From: Nemophila menziesii
Lineage: Eukaryota; Streptophyta; Magnoliopsida; Boraginales; Hydrophyllaceae
Direction: 5' to 3'
Length of the DNA: 64,000 bases
NCBI GenBank assembly: GCA_029959085.1
Contig: JARWIR010000018.1
Location: 558,001-622,000 of the forward strand
In this document: positions 13,731 through 29,850 of the stretch, piece after piece
Layout: every line of letters starts with the position of its first letter
Numbering within the stretch: position 1 is the first letter of the stretch
Notes under the pieces: model-generated
The model's database searches: none
Seen by the model: only the letters and a program-made list of their open reading frames with translations
Told to the model about the DNA's origin: nothing
Made by a program: the position numbers and the translations under genes

Positions 13731-14688
13731 TGAAACTAATATCTCTTCTTGGCCATCTATTACATTGCACGTAACTAGTAGCCAAATATAATTTACATTT
13801 GATAAATTTGTTAAAATTAATAAAAAGACAACTTGATTAAATGTTATCTCGGTTCGAGAACAACAAACATAGTATACATGTATAGTTAGGGAAATAACAA
13901 TAATATATGTGATACAATAGGTTTCTAAATCTTCCAACTATATAATTCATTTACAACGTACGACTATGAAAAATGGTTTGTCGTTGTGGGTTTATCTTAG
14001 TGTTAGTTCATCGTAATGTCAAGGAAGTACATCACATATATAAATTGGCGTGCAGGTAACGATTGATTTTAGTCACATGTACAAACTATGGTCATCTACA
14101 AAAAATTAATTGAGATCTTTTTGCAATAAATAGGAGATAATATAGACAGATAAAAAAATAACATTAATATATCGTTTTGTGGAGTTTACTTTTTAAATTG
14201 TAACATTAAGATTATAAATACAGTTGTTACATTGAAAAGTATATAAAAAGACATCTAAAGGAAAGATAGACACATATATGTACATACAAAGTTTATTATA
14301 CCACATTCATTTACTCAAATTTTAAAAAATAATTAGTTGATGTGTGGAAAAAAATAATCATTGAAAACAACTTTAGATTCACATATAAACAATTATCATT
14401 TAATATATATATATATAAAATATAGATAATATATAACTATTACTAATTTCTAATATAATCAACCATTTAATTCATTTTTATAGCTCAAAAAGACTAAATC
14501 TTGTTAGTGTTAGTATATGTTTACTTTTTGTGTTACATAGTTCTCGCAACATTATATTAAATCTATCAAGGTATAATTTATATGTATATCTAGATTTGTA
14601 TTAATAAATTTTGATGTAGGAAGAACAATTTACAGTTAATTAATATTTATAAATGGACTCAAGGCCATCATGATTTTACTTCTTGTAG

Positions 14689-14736
<48 letters not shown>

Positions 14737-15217
14737 TGATTTTATTGTAACAACTCATACACATAATATAATACATACAATAAGTAAGAATAAATTAACA
14801 TGTGATACTATATGAAAAACTAATCCAACACACTTTAATATATTATTTTTATATAACTTATGTTTTTTAAACGCTAAAAGTTAAAAATAAATTTGTTCTT
14901 TCTTATTAAGCTCATCCAACATTTAATATAGTTTTTCGCTTTATTTATTTCTAAATGAAAATCGAATTGTACTAATACTGCATAACTTATAATATGTTAT
15001 GTTATTTTTTCTCCACCCATAATTTGAATAAATTTTTTTATTAAGTAATGATTATCAAAATTGAAAAAAACCTACATGATATACTCCCATCATATCGTTT
15101 GGGTCATCAACAAATCATATACTTTAAATATTCGTCAATAGTTAAGATGGATAATTACTTACACATTACATGAAGTATTTCCAAAAATGTTATACCTTCG
15201 AAATTCTAAACAATACC

Positions 15218-18200
15218 AATTGACCTCCCACGTTTCGTATACCTCGTCACGTAATGAAAATCCAACAATACTACATGGCTCCTACAGTTGTACGCGTAAT
15301 ACAAATTCACAATAAGCCAAAAAAATGGACAAGCACAAAACCACGATCGATGAAAATAAATACAATATTGGATCCAACAATACATTCAATTTGGATCCTC
15401 CTTCTTCAATTTCATTTATTGCTGACAACAATGAGAATCGAAACCTAACATTATATTGAAACATAAGGCTGGTTTTGAATTATCTACCATTTAGTTTATG
15501 GGGTATATGAAATATATTGAATGAGTAAAATTTTTTGAGAAGAACAAAAACTTTTATTTGTGTTTAGTTGTCATATATCTATTGTATCCACAAAATCTTT
15601 AATACCAAAATCACCAACCTTAACATGTCAGATTTTATAAACAGAGTAGATTTGGAGTCTTGAGGTCTGGATGCACTATAACAGGGTTGCATGTGTGCAG
15701 GTACTTCATACCCTCTGCCAACTCGAGAGCCATTTCTATTCTTCTTTTTTATATGGTTATTTTGATCAGGCTAGCACATCGAGCGTACGTATATCATCAA
15801 TACTACTTTTTGTTAAAATATATCATCAATACTATAAAATCGAACCAAAAATAAAACCAAAAAATAGAAATAAGTTAAAAAGAAAAGGACCAAAGCATAG
15901 TAATTTAAGGAGTGTAGGTTTACTTAAGTAACTTCCCACTTTTACAAACTATATCTGTCAGATAAACAAAAGATATAGTAAAATCTAGATTGGTCCATAA
16001 AAAAATAAAAATTTAGTAAATAAGTTCAATTAGTAGACCAACAAAGAAAGATAAATCAAGATAAAAATCTCTGAATACCATTGTAGAACACCGTCAAAGG
16101 GACAAGATCCTGTGAAAGATTGTTTCTTCTTTTTAAACTTATATGGTTGTTTAAATAGTAATCCACTTTGCAGCAAATTGAACAAAAACGAAATGTTCCA
16201 TCGATATGTTGTATCAGTGGCTGCTGTAGATGATATTTGATCCAACTGTAAAAGGAATAAGTGATGGTTCATTGTTAGACAAGTATTTCTGCAAGTAATT
16301 TCGACAATTATAGATTTAATTACTATTATTTAACAACACACTTTTCTGTAAAATTTTTATTCTCCTCTATCTACTACACCAAGTAGAAAAGACATGGATG
16401 CATTTGTATTTTTTATCATATTTTAAATTAATAAGTATTTTCTTTTACCACTACTTGTATATCTAATTGAGTTGTATTCTCTATTTCTTTCAAAAGAAAA
16501 TTAAATTTAACTAATAGTATACATATTATATTTTTTTTATGTTACTCTTTCTTAGTATGAATGTTTAGAATAAATGAAAATAGTAGATTAAAAATTACAA
16601 ATTTAAAAAATTGATATGATAAACTAAACCTCCAATGGAGTCGGAAATCAATAAATCATATTTTTTACATTATTCTTACATATTTTAAACTCTAAATAAA
16701 ATTAATTAATAAAATAAAAAAATATATTTTTAGTCTAAAACTTACCTTGTAGAAGAAATGTCATGACCAACGACCACTTATGAAATAATTTTCCTGTACG
16801 AATACTAATAAATTAAGACACAATATCATCTAAATATTATGTTTTAAGATCTAAATTTTTTCAAATAATTTAATTTCTAAAAATGAATATGTAAGACAAA
16901 TAAATTAGAATGCATTCTAGTTAGTAAAATGTGTGCAGAATATACACACAACTATTAGGTAATAAAAAAAATACAGTCAAAAGAAATCACGTACCTGAAA
17001 GTGATATTATAGGCTGTAAATCTTAGATTTGGGCGTAGAAAAAAACATAAATAATATAATTATCTAAAAGAAAATATAAATCTAGATGTACAAATGAGAC
17101 GAAAAAAACAATTTCTTCAAACTTTTTGTATGTTTAATCATAAAATTGTTGAATGAAAAAAATAATTCAATTTTTGAAGATTGTAAGAAATGAATAGACT
17201 AGGTGTATGATTATATTACGGCTTGACATAAATGAGGGCGTGATAAAATGAAAAACTAGGTCATAGAATTTTCCCAAAATATTATAATCTTTTGTTGTTT
17301 TATGGGCCGAGCCTATTAGTTAAAATACATAAGAAAAATTAGACCATTTTCATTGGGCCATATATGTATGTCTAAATTGTGGTTTTTTATCTATTTAAAT
17401 ATAATTTTTAATATAAAATACTCTCGCGTTTTAATTTATTTATGTGTAAATTTAATAAGATCTCTAATATTTTGCAAGTTGATTAAAAAATATAAAATTT
17501 AACGATATAATTATTTTAGTATTTGTTAACGGATTAAGTTGATATAAATGTCTTAGTAGAACTAGGAAAAAATTAGTTCCTTTAGAATTTAGCTATCCAT
17601 ATATATGTAATTTTCCTTGTGATTGGGTCCTCAAACACATACTATAATATCTTGATATAATTTTATAAACCAGATGAAAGAACAATGACCAATATCACGT
17701 ATATATGTATGATCAAAAACTAATCTTATAAAAGTTTAATATACTATTATTTTAAAAATGTTATGATAATATGAGTATGGAGACAATTCTTACATAATTA
17801 ATTTTAATTAATATTTATTAATCTAATCTTAATATTGGTAAAATTAACTATCCTTACTATGATTTGCCTACAAAATATAATAAATATATCTTTTGATATT
17901 TCATTCAATGATTATATTGAAAAGCAAAAAGAAAAACTCTTTATTTGTTGAGATATCAGTTTTTATGAGAAATAATAAAGTCTTTGGGAAATGTATGACA
18001 TGTATGCATAGATTCATTGGAAAGAAGTATACGAAAAATAAATAAATTTAACTTATTTAAAAATATAAAGATGTATATAAAGATAAGGTTATATTGATTG
18101 GATGAGAACAAATCGTTATAATGTTGACTCAAACAATGAAATTATTAAGCATGAAAAGAAAAAAAGAAAATGACACTTTTTCTGTTTATGTTACCCTAGT

Positions 18201-20074
18201 TTTACATAATGTTAGGGTGATTAAGAATGAATAGAATGAGCGAGAGAAGGTTATTATAATGATTGTACCAAAATAAAGATCTCTTAGTTTATTATTGATA
18301 TGGAGAAATGACCAAACTTTTCGAATAGTTTCCAAAATGGAAAGAAAAAATATCGTACAAGTATAGAATATATAATTATTTAGATAAAATTTACATCCAA
18401 TAATATCCCCTTAACCAATGTGGAAACTAATATCTCTTCTTGGCCATCTATTACATTGCACGTAACTAATAGCCAAATATAATTTACATTTGATAAATTT
18501 ATTAAAATTTATAAAAAGACAACTTGGTTAAATGTTATGTATGTTGGAGAACAACAAAGATAGTATACGTGTATATTTAGGGAAATAACAATAATATATG
18601 TGATAAAATAGTTTTCTAAATCTTGCAACTATATAATTCATTTACAAAGTACGACTAAGAAAAATGGTTTGTTGTTGTGGGTTTATCTTAGTGTTAGTTC
18701 ATCATAATGTCAAGGAAGTACATCACATAAATACATTGACGTGCATGTAACGATTGATTTTAGTCACATGGACAAACTATGGTCATCTACAAAAAATTAA
18801 TTAAATCTTTTTGTAATAACTAGGAGATCATATAGACGGATAAAAAATTAACCTTAATATATCCTTTTATTGAGTTTACTTTTTAAATTGTAACAATAAG
18901 ATTATAAATACAGTTATCACATTGAAAAGTTTATAAAAATATATTTAAAGGAAAGATAGACACATATATGTACATACAAAGTTTATTATACAACATTTAT
19001 TTACTCATATTTTGAAAAATAATTAGTCGATGTGTGGAAAAATATAAAAATAATTTCATAACAATAAATTACCCAAATTCGGTAACACTAGTTAAATACT
19101 ATAATGTTACATAAGTGAAATATTGTGCTTGATATATAACAATTGAAACGAACTTTAGATTCACATATTGCCTATTTTTGAAACCCATAAATCTTAACCA
19201 ACAATACTTTATTGAACCATTAAACCACTAAACCCTATAATATATAACCATTGAAAACACCTTTAGATTCACATATTAACCATTATCATTTAATATATAT
19301 ATAATATAAATAATATATAACAACTACTAATTTCTAAAATAATAAACTATTTGATTCATTTTTATAGCTCAAAAAGACTAAATCTTTTTAGTGTTCGTAT
19401 ATGTTTACTTTTTGCGTTACATATTTCTCGCAACATTATATTAAATCTATAAAAGTATAATTTATATGTATATCTAGATTTGTATTAATGAATTTAGAAG
19501 TAGGAATATCAATTTACAGTTAATTAATATTTATAAATGGACTCAAGGCCATTATGAGTTTACTTCTTGTAACTAATATATATATATATATGGCTGATTT
19601 TATTTTAACAACTCATACACATAATATATAATACATACAATAAGTAAAAATAAATTAACATGTGATGCTATATGAAAACCAATTCAACACACTTTTATAT
19701 ATTATTTTTATATAACTTATGGTTTACAACGCTAAAAGTTAAAAATAAAACTGTTTTCTCTTATTAAGCTCCTCCAAAATTTAATATAGTTTTTCTCTTT
19801 ATTTATTTCCAAAAGAAAATCGAATTGTACTAATAGTATATAACTCATAATATTTTATGTTATTTTTTCTCCACCCTTATTTTGAATAAAAAATATTAGT
19901 AAGTAATGACTACAAAAGTTGAAAAAAACCCACACAATACTCCCATCATATCGTCTGGGTCATTAAAAAATCATATAGTTCATAATATTCATCCATGTTT
20001 AAAATGGATAATTACTAACACATTACATGAAATATTTCCAAAAATGTTATTCCTCCCTAATTCTAAACAATACC
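15218..20074 (+). repeat. Macrosatellite unit 4
   Basis: This unit is 4857 bp. It begins like units 1 and 2 and continues like unit 2, with an empty LINE site near 18420-18434 and a short TA tract. Unlike unit 2, it keeps the atttgttaacggatta segment at about 17520. Confidence 0.95.
15645..15749 (-). pseudogene. Raf-like kinase fragment, unit 4
   Basis: It has HPD in place of HRD and ALELAEG, as in units 1 and 2, in agreement with the subtype of the unit start. Confidence 0.6.
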
Positions 20075-23000
20075 AATTGACCTCCCCCATTTAGTATACC
20101 TCGTCACGTAATGAAAATCTAACACTACTACATGGCTCCTACATTTGTACACGAAATACAAATTCACAATAAGGCAAAAAAACATGGACAAGCGCAAAAC
20201 CATATGAAAATAAATACAATATTGGATCCAACAATACATTCAATTTGGATCCTCCTTCTCCAATTTAATTTAAGTTTGACAACAATAAAAATCGAAACCT
20301 AACATAATATATTGAAACATAAGGCTGATTTTGAATTATCTAACTTTACATTTACGGGTATATGAAATATATTGAATGAGTGAGAATTTTTGGAAAGAAC
20401 AAAAATGTTTATTTGTGTTTAGTTGTCGAAGATCTATTGAATCCACAAAAGCTCTAATACCAAAATCACCAACCTTTACATGTCAGATTTTATAAACAGA
20501 GTAGATTTGGAATCTTGAGGTCTCGATGCACTATAACAGGGTTGCACGTGTGCAGGTACTTCATACCCTTTGCCAAATCGAGAGCCATTTTTATTTTTCT
20601 TTTTTATATGGTTATTTTGATTAGGCTTGCACATCGATTATATCATTAATACTATTTTTTTGTCAAAATATATCATCAATACTATAAAATGGAACCAAAA
20701 ATAAAACCAAAAAATAGTAATAAGTTCAAAAGAAAAGGACCAAAGCATAGTAATTTAAGCAGTATAGATTTACACTTAAGTATCTTCCCACTTTTACAAA
20801 CTATATCTATCAAATAAACAAAAGGTATTGTATAATCTAGATTGGTCAATAAAAAATAAAAAATTAAGTAAAGAAGTTCAATTACTGGACCAACAAAGAA
20901 AGATAATTCACGATAAAATTCTCTGAATACCATTGTCAAACACCGTCAAATAGACAAGATCCTGTGAAAGATTGTTTCTTCTTTTTAAACTTCTATGGTT
21001 GTTTAAATAGTAATCCACTTTGCAATAAATTGAACAAAAACGAAATGTTTCATCGATATGTTGTATCAGTGGCTACTGTAGCAGATATTTGATCCAACTG
21101 CAAAAGGAATAAGTGACGGTTCATTGTTAGACAAGTATTTCTGAAGGTAATTTCGACCATTATACATTTAATTACTATTATTGAACAAAAAACTTTTATG
21201 TATAATTTTTATTCTCCTCTTTCTACTACACCAAGTAGAAAAGACATGGATGCATATGTATGTTTTATAATATTTTAAATTAATAAGTATTTTCTTTTAC
21301 CACTACTCGTACATCTAATTGAGTTGTATTCTCTATTTCTTTCAAAAGAAAATTAAATTTTACTAAAAGTACACATATTATAGTTTTTTATATTACTCTT
21401 TCTATGTATGAAAGTTTAGAATAAATGAAAATAGTAGATAAAAAGTTACAAATTTAAAAAATTGATATGATAAACTAAACCTCCAATTGAGTCGGAAATC
21501 AATAAATCATATTTTTTACATTATTCTTACATATTTTAAACTCTAAATATAATTTATATTTATGTCAAATTATAAATAAAATTAATTAATAAAAGTATAA
21601 AAATATATTTTTAGTCTAAAACTTACCTTCTAGATGAAATGTCATGACCAACGACCACTTGTGAAATCATTTTCCTGTACGAATACTAATAAATTAAGAT
21701 CACAATATCATCAAAATATTATGTTTTAAGATCTAAATTTTTTCAAATAATGTGATTTCAAAGAATTAATATGTAAGACAAATAAATAAGATTGCATTCT
21801 AATTATTAAAAGGTGTGCAGATTATACACAAAACTATTAGGTAATACAAAAAAATACATTCAAAAGAAATCACGTACCTGAAAGTGATATTATAGATCGT
21901 AAATCTTAGATTTGGGCGTAGAAAAAAACATAAATAATATAATTATCTAAAAGAAAATATAAATCTAGATGTACAAATGAGATGAAAAAATCAATTTCTT
22001 CTTTAATTTCACCTCTAGTAATCTAAATATCTCTTCAAACTTTTTGTAGGTTTAATCATAAAATTGTTGAATGAAAAAAAATTATTCGATTTTTGAAGAT
22101 TGTAAGAAATGAATAGACTAGGTGTATGATTATATTACTATGCTTGAGATAAATGGAGGCGTGATAAAATGAAAAACTAGTCCCAGCCTATTAGTTGAAA
22201 TACATAAGAAAAATTAGACCATTTTCATTGGGCCATATACTTATGTCTAAATTGTGGTTTTTTATCTATTCAAATATAATTTTTAATATAAAATACTCTC
22301 CTGTTTAAATTTATTTATGTGTAAATTTTATAAGATCTCTAATATTTTGCAAGTTGATTAAAAAATATAAAATTTAACGATATAATTATTTTATTATTTG
22401 TTAACAGATTACGTTGATATAAATGTCTTAGTAGAACTAGGAAAAAATTAGTTCCTTTAGAATTTAACTATCCATATATATGTTGTTTTCCTTGTGATTG
22501 GGTCCTCAAACACATACTATAGTATCTTGATATAATTTTATAAACCAGATGAAAGAACAATGACAAATATCACGTATATATATGTATGATAAAAAACTAA
22601 TCTTGTAGAAGTTTAATATACTATTATTTTAAAAATGTTATGATAATATGAGTATGGAGACAATTCTTACATAATTAATTTTAATTAATATTTATTAATC
22701 TAATATTAATATTGATAAAATTAACTATCCTTACTATGATTTGCCTACAAAATATAATATATATATATATATATATATATCTTTTGATATTTCATTCATT
22801 GATTATATTGAAAAATAAAAACAAAAACTCTTTATTTGTTGAGATATCAGTTTTTATGAGAAATAATAAAGTCTCTGGGAAATGTATGACATGTATGCAT
22901 AGATTCATTGGAAAGAAGTATACGAAAAATAAATAAATTTAACTTATTTAAAAATATAAAGATGTATATGAAGATAAGGTTATATTGATAGGATGAGAAC

Positions 23001-24972
23001 AAATGGTTATAATGTTGACTCAAACAATGAATTTATTAAGCATGAAAAGAAAAAAAGAAAATGACACTTTTTCGGTTTATGTTACCCTAGTTTTACATAA
23101 TGTTAGGGTGATTAAGAATGAATAGAATGAGCGAGAGAAGGTTATTATAATGATTTTACCAAAATAAAGATCTCTTAGTTTATTACTGATATGGAGAAAT
23201 GACCAAACTTTTTAGAATAGTTTCCGAAATTGAAAGAAAATATATCGTACAAGTATAGAATATATAATAATTTAGATAAAATTTACATCCAAGAATAGCC
23301 CCATAACCAATGTTGAAACTAATATCTCTTCTTGGCCATATATTACATTGCACGTAACTAATAGCCAAATATAATTTACATTTGATAACTTTATTAAAAT
23401 TTATAAAAAGACAACTTGGTTAAATGTTATCTATGTTGGAGAACAACAAAGATAGTAAACGTGTATATTTAGGGAAATAACAATAATATATGTGATAAAA
23501 TAGGTTTCTAAATCTTGCAACTATATAATTCATTTACAACGTACGACTAAGAAAAATGGTTTGTTGTTGTGGGTTTATCTTAGTGTTAGTTCATCATAAT
23601 GTCAAGGAAGTACATCACATAAATACATTGACGTGCATGTAACGATTGATTTTAGTCACATGGACAAACTATGGTCATCTACAAAAAATTAATTAAATCT
23701 TTTTGTAATAACTAGGAGATAATATAGACGGATAAAAAATTAACCTTAATATATCCTTTTATTGAGTTTACTTTTTAAATTGTAACAATAAGATTATAAA
23801 TACTGTTATTACATTGAAAAGTTTATAAAAATATATTTAAAGGAAAGATAGACACATATATGTACATACAAAGTTTATTATACAACATTTATTTACTCAT
23901 ATTTTGAAAAATAATTAGTCGATGTGTGGAAAAATATAAAAATAATTTCATAACAATAAATTACCCAAATTCGGTAACACTAGTTAAATACTATAATGTT
24001 ACATAAGTGAAATATTGTGCTTGATATATAACAATTGAAACGAACTTTAGATTCACATATTGCCTATTTTTAAAACCCATAAATCTTAACCAACAATACT
24101 TTATTGAACCATTAAACCACTAAACCCTATAATATATAACCATTGAAAACACCTTTAGATTCACATATTAACCATTATCATTTAATATATATATATAATA
24201 TAAATAATATATAACAACTACTAATTTCTAAAATAATAAACTATTTGATTCATTTTTATAGCTCAAAAAGACTAAATCTTTTTAGTGTTCGTATATGTTT
24301 ACTTTTTGCGTTACATATTTCTCGCAACATTATATTAAATCTATAAAAGTATAATTTATATGTATATCTAGATTTGTATTAATGAATTTAGAAGTAGGAA
24401 TATCAATTTACAGTTAATTAATATTTATAAATGGACTCAAGGCCATTATGAGTTTACTTCTTGTAACTAATATATATATATATATATATGGCTGATTTTA
24501 TTTTAACAACTCATACACATAATATATAATACATACAATAAGTAAAAATAAATTAACATGTGATGCTATATGAAAACAAATTCAACACACTTTTATATAT
24601 TATTTTTATATAACTTATGGTTTACAACGCTAAAAGTTAAAAATAAAACTGTTTTCTCTTATTAAGCTCCTCCAAAATTTAATATAGTTTTTCTCTTTAT
24701 TTATTTCCAAAAGAAAATCAAATTGTACTAATAGTATATAACTCATAATATTTTATGTTATTTTTTCTCCACCCTTATTTTGAATAAAAAATATTAGTAA
24801 GTAATGACTACAAAAGTTGAAAAAAACCCACACAATACTCCCATCATATCGTCTGGGTCATTAAAAAATCATATAGTTCATAATATTCATCCATGTTTAA
24901 AATGGATAATTACTAACACATTACATGAAGTATTTCCAAAAATGTTATTCCTCCCTAATTCTAAACAATACC
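20075..24972 (+). repeat. Macrosatellite unit 5
   Basis: This unit is 4898 bp and nearly identical to unit 6 along its length, so the pair is a recent duplication. It starts like unit 3, follows units 1 and 3 to about 22190, then switches to the unit 2/4 subtype with no LINE and the empty site near 23310-23325. It contains an extra (TA)n tract at about 22756-22780. Confidence 0.95.
20500..20604 (-). pseudogene. Raf-like kinase fragment, unit 5 (HRD retained)
   Basis: Reads [12 protein letters not shown] and HRDLKIPN, as in unit 3. Confidence 0.6.
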
Positions 24973-27900
24973 AATTGACCTCCCCCATTTAGTATACCTC
25001 GTCACGTAATGAAAATCTAACACTACTACATGGCTCCTACAGTTGTACACGAAATACAAATTCACAATAAGGCAAAAAAACATGGACAAGCGCAAAACCA
25101 TATGAAAATAAATACAATATTGGATCCAACAATACATTCAATTTGGATCCTCCTTCTCCAATTTAATTTATGTTTGACAACAATAAAAATCGAAACCTAA
25201 CATAATATATTGAAACATAAGGCTGATTTTGAATTATCTAACTTTACATTTACGTGTATATGAAATATATTGAATGAGTGAGAATTTTTGGAAAGAACAA
25301 AAATGTTTATTTGTGTTTAGTTGTCGAAGATCTATTGAATCCACAAAAGCTCTAATACCAAAATCACCAACCTTTACATGTCAGATTTTATAAACAGAGT
25401 AGATTTGGAATCTTGACGTCTCGATGCACTATAACAGGGTTGCACGTGTGCAGGTACTTCATACCCTTTGCCAAATCGAGAGCCATTTTTATTTTTCTTT
25501 TTTATATGATTATTTTGATTAGGCTTGCACATCGATTATATCATTAATACTATTTTTTTGTCAAAATATATCATCAATACTATAAAATGGAACCAAAAAT
25601 AAAACCAAAAAATAGTAATAAGTTCAAAAGAAAAGGACCAAAGCATAGTAATTTAAGCAGTATAGATTTACACTTAAGTATCTTCCCACTTTTACAAACT
25701 ATATCTATCAAATAAACAAAAGGTATTGTATAATCTAGATTGGTCAATAAAAAATAAAAAATTAAGTAAAGAAGTTCAATTACTGGACCAACAAAGAAAG
25801 ATAAAATTCTCTGAATACCATTGTCAAACACCGTCAAATGGACAAGATCCTGTGAAAGATTGTTTCTTCTTTTTAAACTTCTATGGTTGTTTAAATAGTA
25901 ATCCACTTTGCAATAAATTGAACAAAAACGAAATTTTTCATCGATATGTTGTATCAGTGGCTGCTGTAGCAGATATTTGATCCAACTGCAAAAGGAATAA
26001 GTGACGGTTCATTGTTAGACAAGTATTTCTGAAGGTAATTTCGACCATTATACATTTAATTACTATTATTGAACAAAAAACTTTTCTGTATAATTTTTAT
26101 TCTCCTCTTTCTACTACACCAAGTAGAAAAGACATGGATGCATATGTATGTTTTATAATATTTTAAATTAATAAGTATTTTCTTTTACCACTACTCGTAC
26201 ATCTAATTGAGTTGTATTCTCTATTTCTTTCAAAAGAAAATTAAATTTTACTAAAAGTACACATATTATAGTTTTTTATATTACTCTTTCTATGTATGAA
26301 AGTTTAGAATAAATGAAAATAGTAGATAAAAAGTTACAAATTTAAAAAATTGATATGATAAACTAAACCTCCAATTGAGTCGGAAATCAATAAATCATAT
26401 TTTTTACATTATTCTTACATATTTTAAACTCTAAATATAATTTATATTTATGTCAAATTATAAATAAAATTAATTAATAAAAGTATAAAAATATATTTTT
26501 AGTCTAAAACTTACCTTCTAGATGAAATGTCATGACCAACGACCACTTGTGAAATCATTTTCCTGTACGAATACTAATAAATTAAGATCACAATATCATC
26601 AAAATATTATGTTTTAAGATCTAAATTTTTTCAAATAATGTGATTTCAAAGAATTAATATGTAAGACAAATAAATAAGATTGCATTCTAATTATTAAAAG
26701 GTGTGCAGATTATACACAAAACTATTAGGTAATACAAAAAAAATACATTCAAAAGAAATCACGTACCTGAAAGTGATATTATAGATCGTAAATCTTAGAT
26801 TTGGGCGTAGAAAAAAACATAAATAATATAATTATCTAAAAGAAAATATAAATCTAGATGTACAAATGAGATGAAAAAATCAATTTCTTCTTTAATTTCA
26901 CCTCTAGTAATCTAAATATCTCTTCAAACTTTTTGTAGGTTTAATCATAAAATTGTTGAAAGAAAAAAAATTATTCGATTTTTGAAGATTGTAAGAAATG
27001 AATAGACTAGGTGTATGATTATATTACTATGCTTGAGATAAATGGAGGCGTGATAAAATGAAAAACTAGTCCCAGCCTATTAGTTGAAATACATAAGAAA
27101 AATTAGACCATTTTCATTGGGCCATATACTTATGTCTAAATTGTGGTTTTTTATCTATTCAAATATAATTTTTAATATAAAATACTCTCGTGTTTAAATT
27201 TATTTATGTGTAAATTTTATAAGATCTCTAATATTTTGCAAGTTGATTAAAAAATATAAAATTTAACGATATAATTATTTTATTATTTGTTAACAGATTA
27301 CGTTGATATAAATGTCTTAGTAGAACTAGGAAAAAATTAGTTCCTTTAGAATTTAACTATCCATATATATGTTATTTTCCTTGTGATTGGGTCCTCAAAC
27401 ACATACTATAGTATCTTGATATAATTTTATAAACCAGATGAAAGAACAATGACAAATATCACGTATATATATGTATGATAAAAAACTAATCTTGTAGAAG
27501 TTTAATATACTATTATTTTAAAAATGTTATGATAATATGAGTATGGAGACAATTCTTACATAATTAATTTTAATTAATATTTATTAATCTAATATTAATA
27601 TTGATAAAATTAACTATCCTTACTATGATTTGCCTACAAAATATAATATATATATATATATATATCTTTTGATATTTCATTCATTGATTATATTGAAAAA
27701 TAAAAACAAAAACTCTTTATTTGTTGAGATATCAGTTTTTATGAGAAATAATAAAGTCTCTGGGAAATGTATGACATGTATGCATAGATTCATTGGAAAG
27801 AAGTATACGAAAAATAAATAAATTTAACTTATTTAAAAGTATAAAGATGTATATGAAGATAAGGTTATATTGATAGGATGAGAACAAATGGTTATAATGT

Positions 27901-29850
27901 TGACTCAAACAATGAATTTATTAAGCATGAAAAGAAAAAAAGAAAATGACACTTTTTCGGTTTATGTTACCCTAGTTTTACATAATGTTAGGGTGATTAA
28001 GAAAGAATAGAATGAGCGAGAGAAGGTTATTATAATGATTTTACCAAAATAAAGATCTCTTAGTTTATTACTGATATGGAGAAATGACCAAACTTTTTAG
28101 AATAGTTTCCGAAATTGAAAGAAAATATATCGTACAAGTATAGAATATATAATAATTTAGATAAAATTTACATCCAAGAATAGCCCCATAACCAATGTTG
28201 AAACTAATATCTCTTCTTGGCCATATATTACATTGCACGTAACTAATAGCCAAATATAATTTACATTTGATAACTTTATTAAAATTTATAAAAAGACGAC
28301 TTGGTTAAATGTTATCTATGTTGGAGAACAACAAAGATAGTAAACGTGTATATTTAGGGAAATAACAATAATATATGTGATAAAATAGGTTTCTCAATCT
28401 TGGAACTATATAATTCATTTACAACGTACGACTAAGAAAAATGGTTTGTTGTTGTGGGTTTATCTTCGTGTTAGTTCATCATAATGTCAAGGAAGTACAT
28501 CACATAAATACATTGACGTGCAGGTAACGATTGATTTTAGTCACATGGACAAACTATGGTCATCTACAAAAAATTAATTAAATCTTTTTGTAATAACTAG
28601 GAGATAATATAGACGGATAAAAAATTAACCTTAATATATCCTTTTGTTGAGTTTACTTTTTAAATTGTAACATTAAGATTATAAATAAAGTTATTACATT
28701 GAACAGTATATAAAAATATATTTAAAGTAAAGATAGACACATATATGTACAGACAAAGTTTATTATACCACATTTATTTACTCAAATTTTGAAAAATAAC
28801 TAGTCGATGTGTGGAAAAATATAAAAATGATTTCATAATAATAAATTACCCAAATTCGGTAACACTGGCTAATTACTATAATGTTACATAAGTGAAATAT
28901 TGTGCTTGATATATAACAATTGAAAAGAACTTTAGATTCACATATTGCCTATTTTTAAAACCCATAAATCTTAACCAACAATTCTTTATTGAACAATTAA
29001 ACCACTAAACCCTATAATATATAACCATTGAAAATACCTTTAGATTCACATATGAACCATTATCATTTAATATATATATATAATAAATAATATATAACAA
29101 CTACTAATTTCTATCATAATCAACCATTTGATTCATTTTTATAGCTCAAAAAGACTAAATCTTTTTAGTGTTCGTATATGTTTACTTTTTGTGTTACATA
29201 TTTCTCGCAACATTATATTAAATCTATAAAGGTATAAATTATATGTATATCTAGATTTGTATTAATGAATTTAGAAGTAGGAATATCAATTTACAGTTAA
29301 TTAATATTTATAAATGGACTCAAGGCCATTATGAGTTTACTTCTTGTAACTAATATATATATATATATATATGGTTGATTTTATTTTAACAACTCATACA
29401 CATAATATATAATACATACAATCAGTAAGAATAAATTAACATGTGATACTATATGAAAAACTAATCCAACACACTTTTATATATTATTTTTATATAACTT
29501 ATGTTTTTTCAACGCTAAAAGTTAAAAATAAAACTGTTCTCTCTTATTAAGCTCCTCCAAAATTTAATATAGTTTTTCTCTTTATTTATTTCCAAAAGAA
29601 AATCGAACTGTACTAATAGTACATAACTTATAATATGTTATGTTATTTTTTCTCCACTCATATTTTGAATAAGTAAGTAATGATTAAAAAAGTAGAAAAA
29701 AACCTACATGATATAACCCCATCATATTGTTTGGGTCATCAACAAATCATATACTTTATAATATTCGTCCATAGTTAAGATGGATAATTACTAACACATT
29801 ACATGAAGTATTTCCAAAAATGTTATGCCTCCCAAATTCTAAACAATACC
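24973..29850 (+). repeat. Macrosatellite unit 6
   Basis: This unit is 4878 bp and is the sister of unit 5. It has a small deletion near 25803 (loss of the attcacgata stretch) and a shorter TA tract at about 27646-27665. From about 28700 onward it drifts from unit 5 and gains changes shared with unit 7. Confidence 0.95.
25398..25502 (-). pseudogene. Raf-like kinase fragment, unit 6
   Basis: As in unit 5, but HRDLK has become HRDVK (gacgtc on the plus strand at about 25416). Confidence 0.6.

Larger units (their letters stand above)
10058..15217 (+). repeat. Macrosatellite unit 3 (with LINE insertion)
   Basis: This unit is 5160 bp. Its first 0.75 kb is the subtype of units 5 and 6 (ccatttagtatacctcg start). 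The rest is nearly identical to unit 1, including the LINE copy and the shared deletion. The switch of neighbour affinity inside the unit indicates recombination or conversion between units. Confidence 0.95.

Noticed and set aside
13849..13862. tRNA B-box-like ggttcgagaac in unit 3
   Set aside because: No matching A box or cloverleaf, and the sequence is a point-mutated satellite stretch in the other units.
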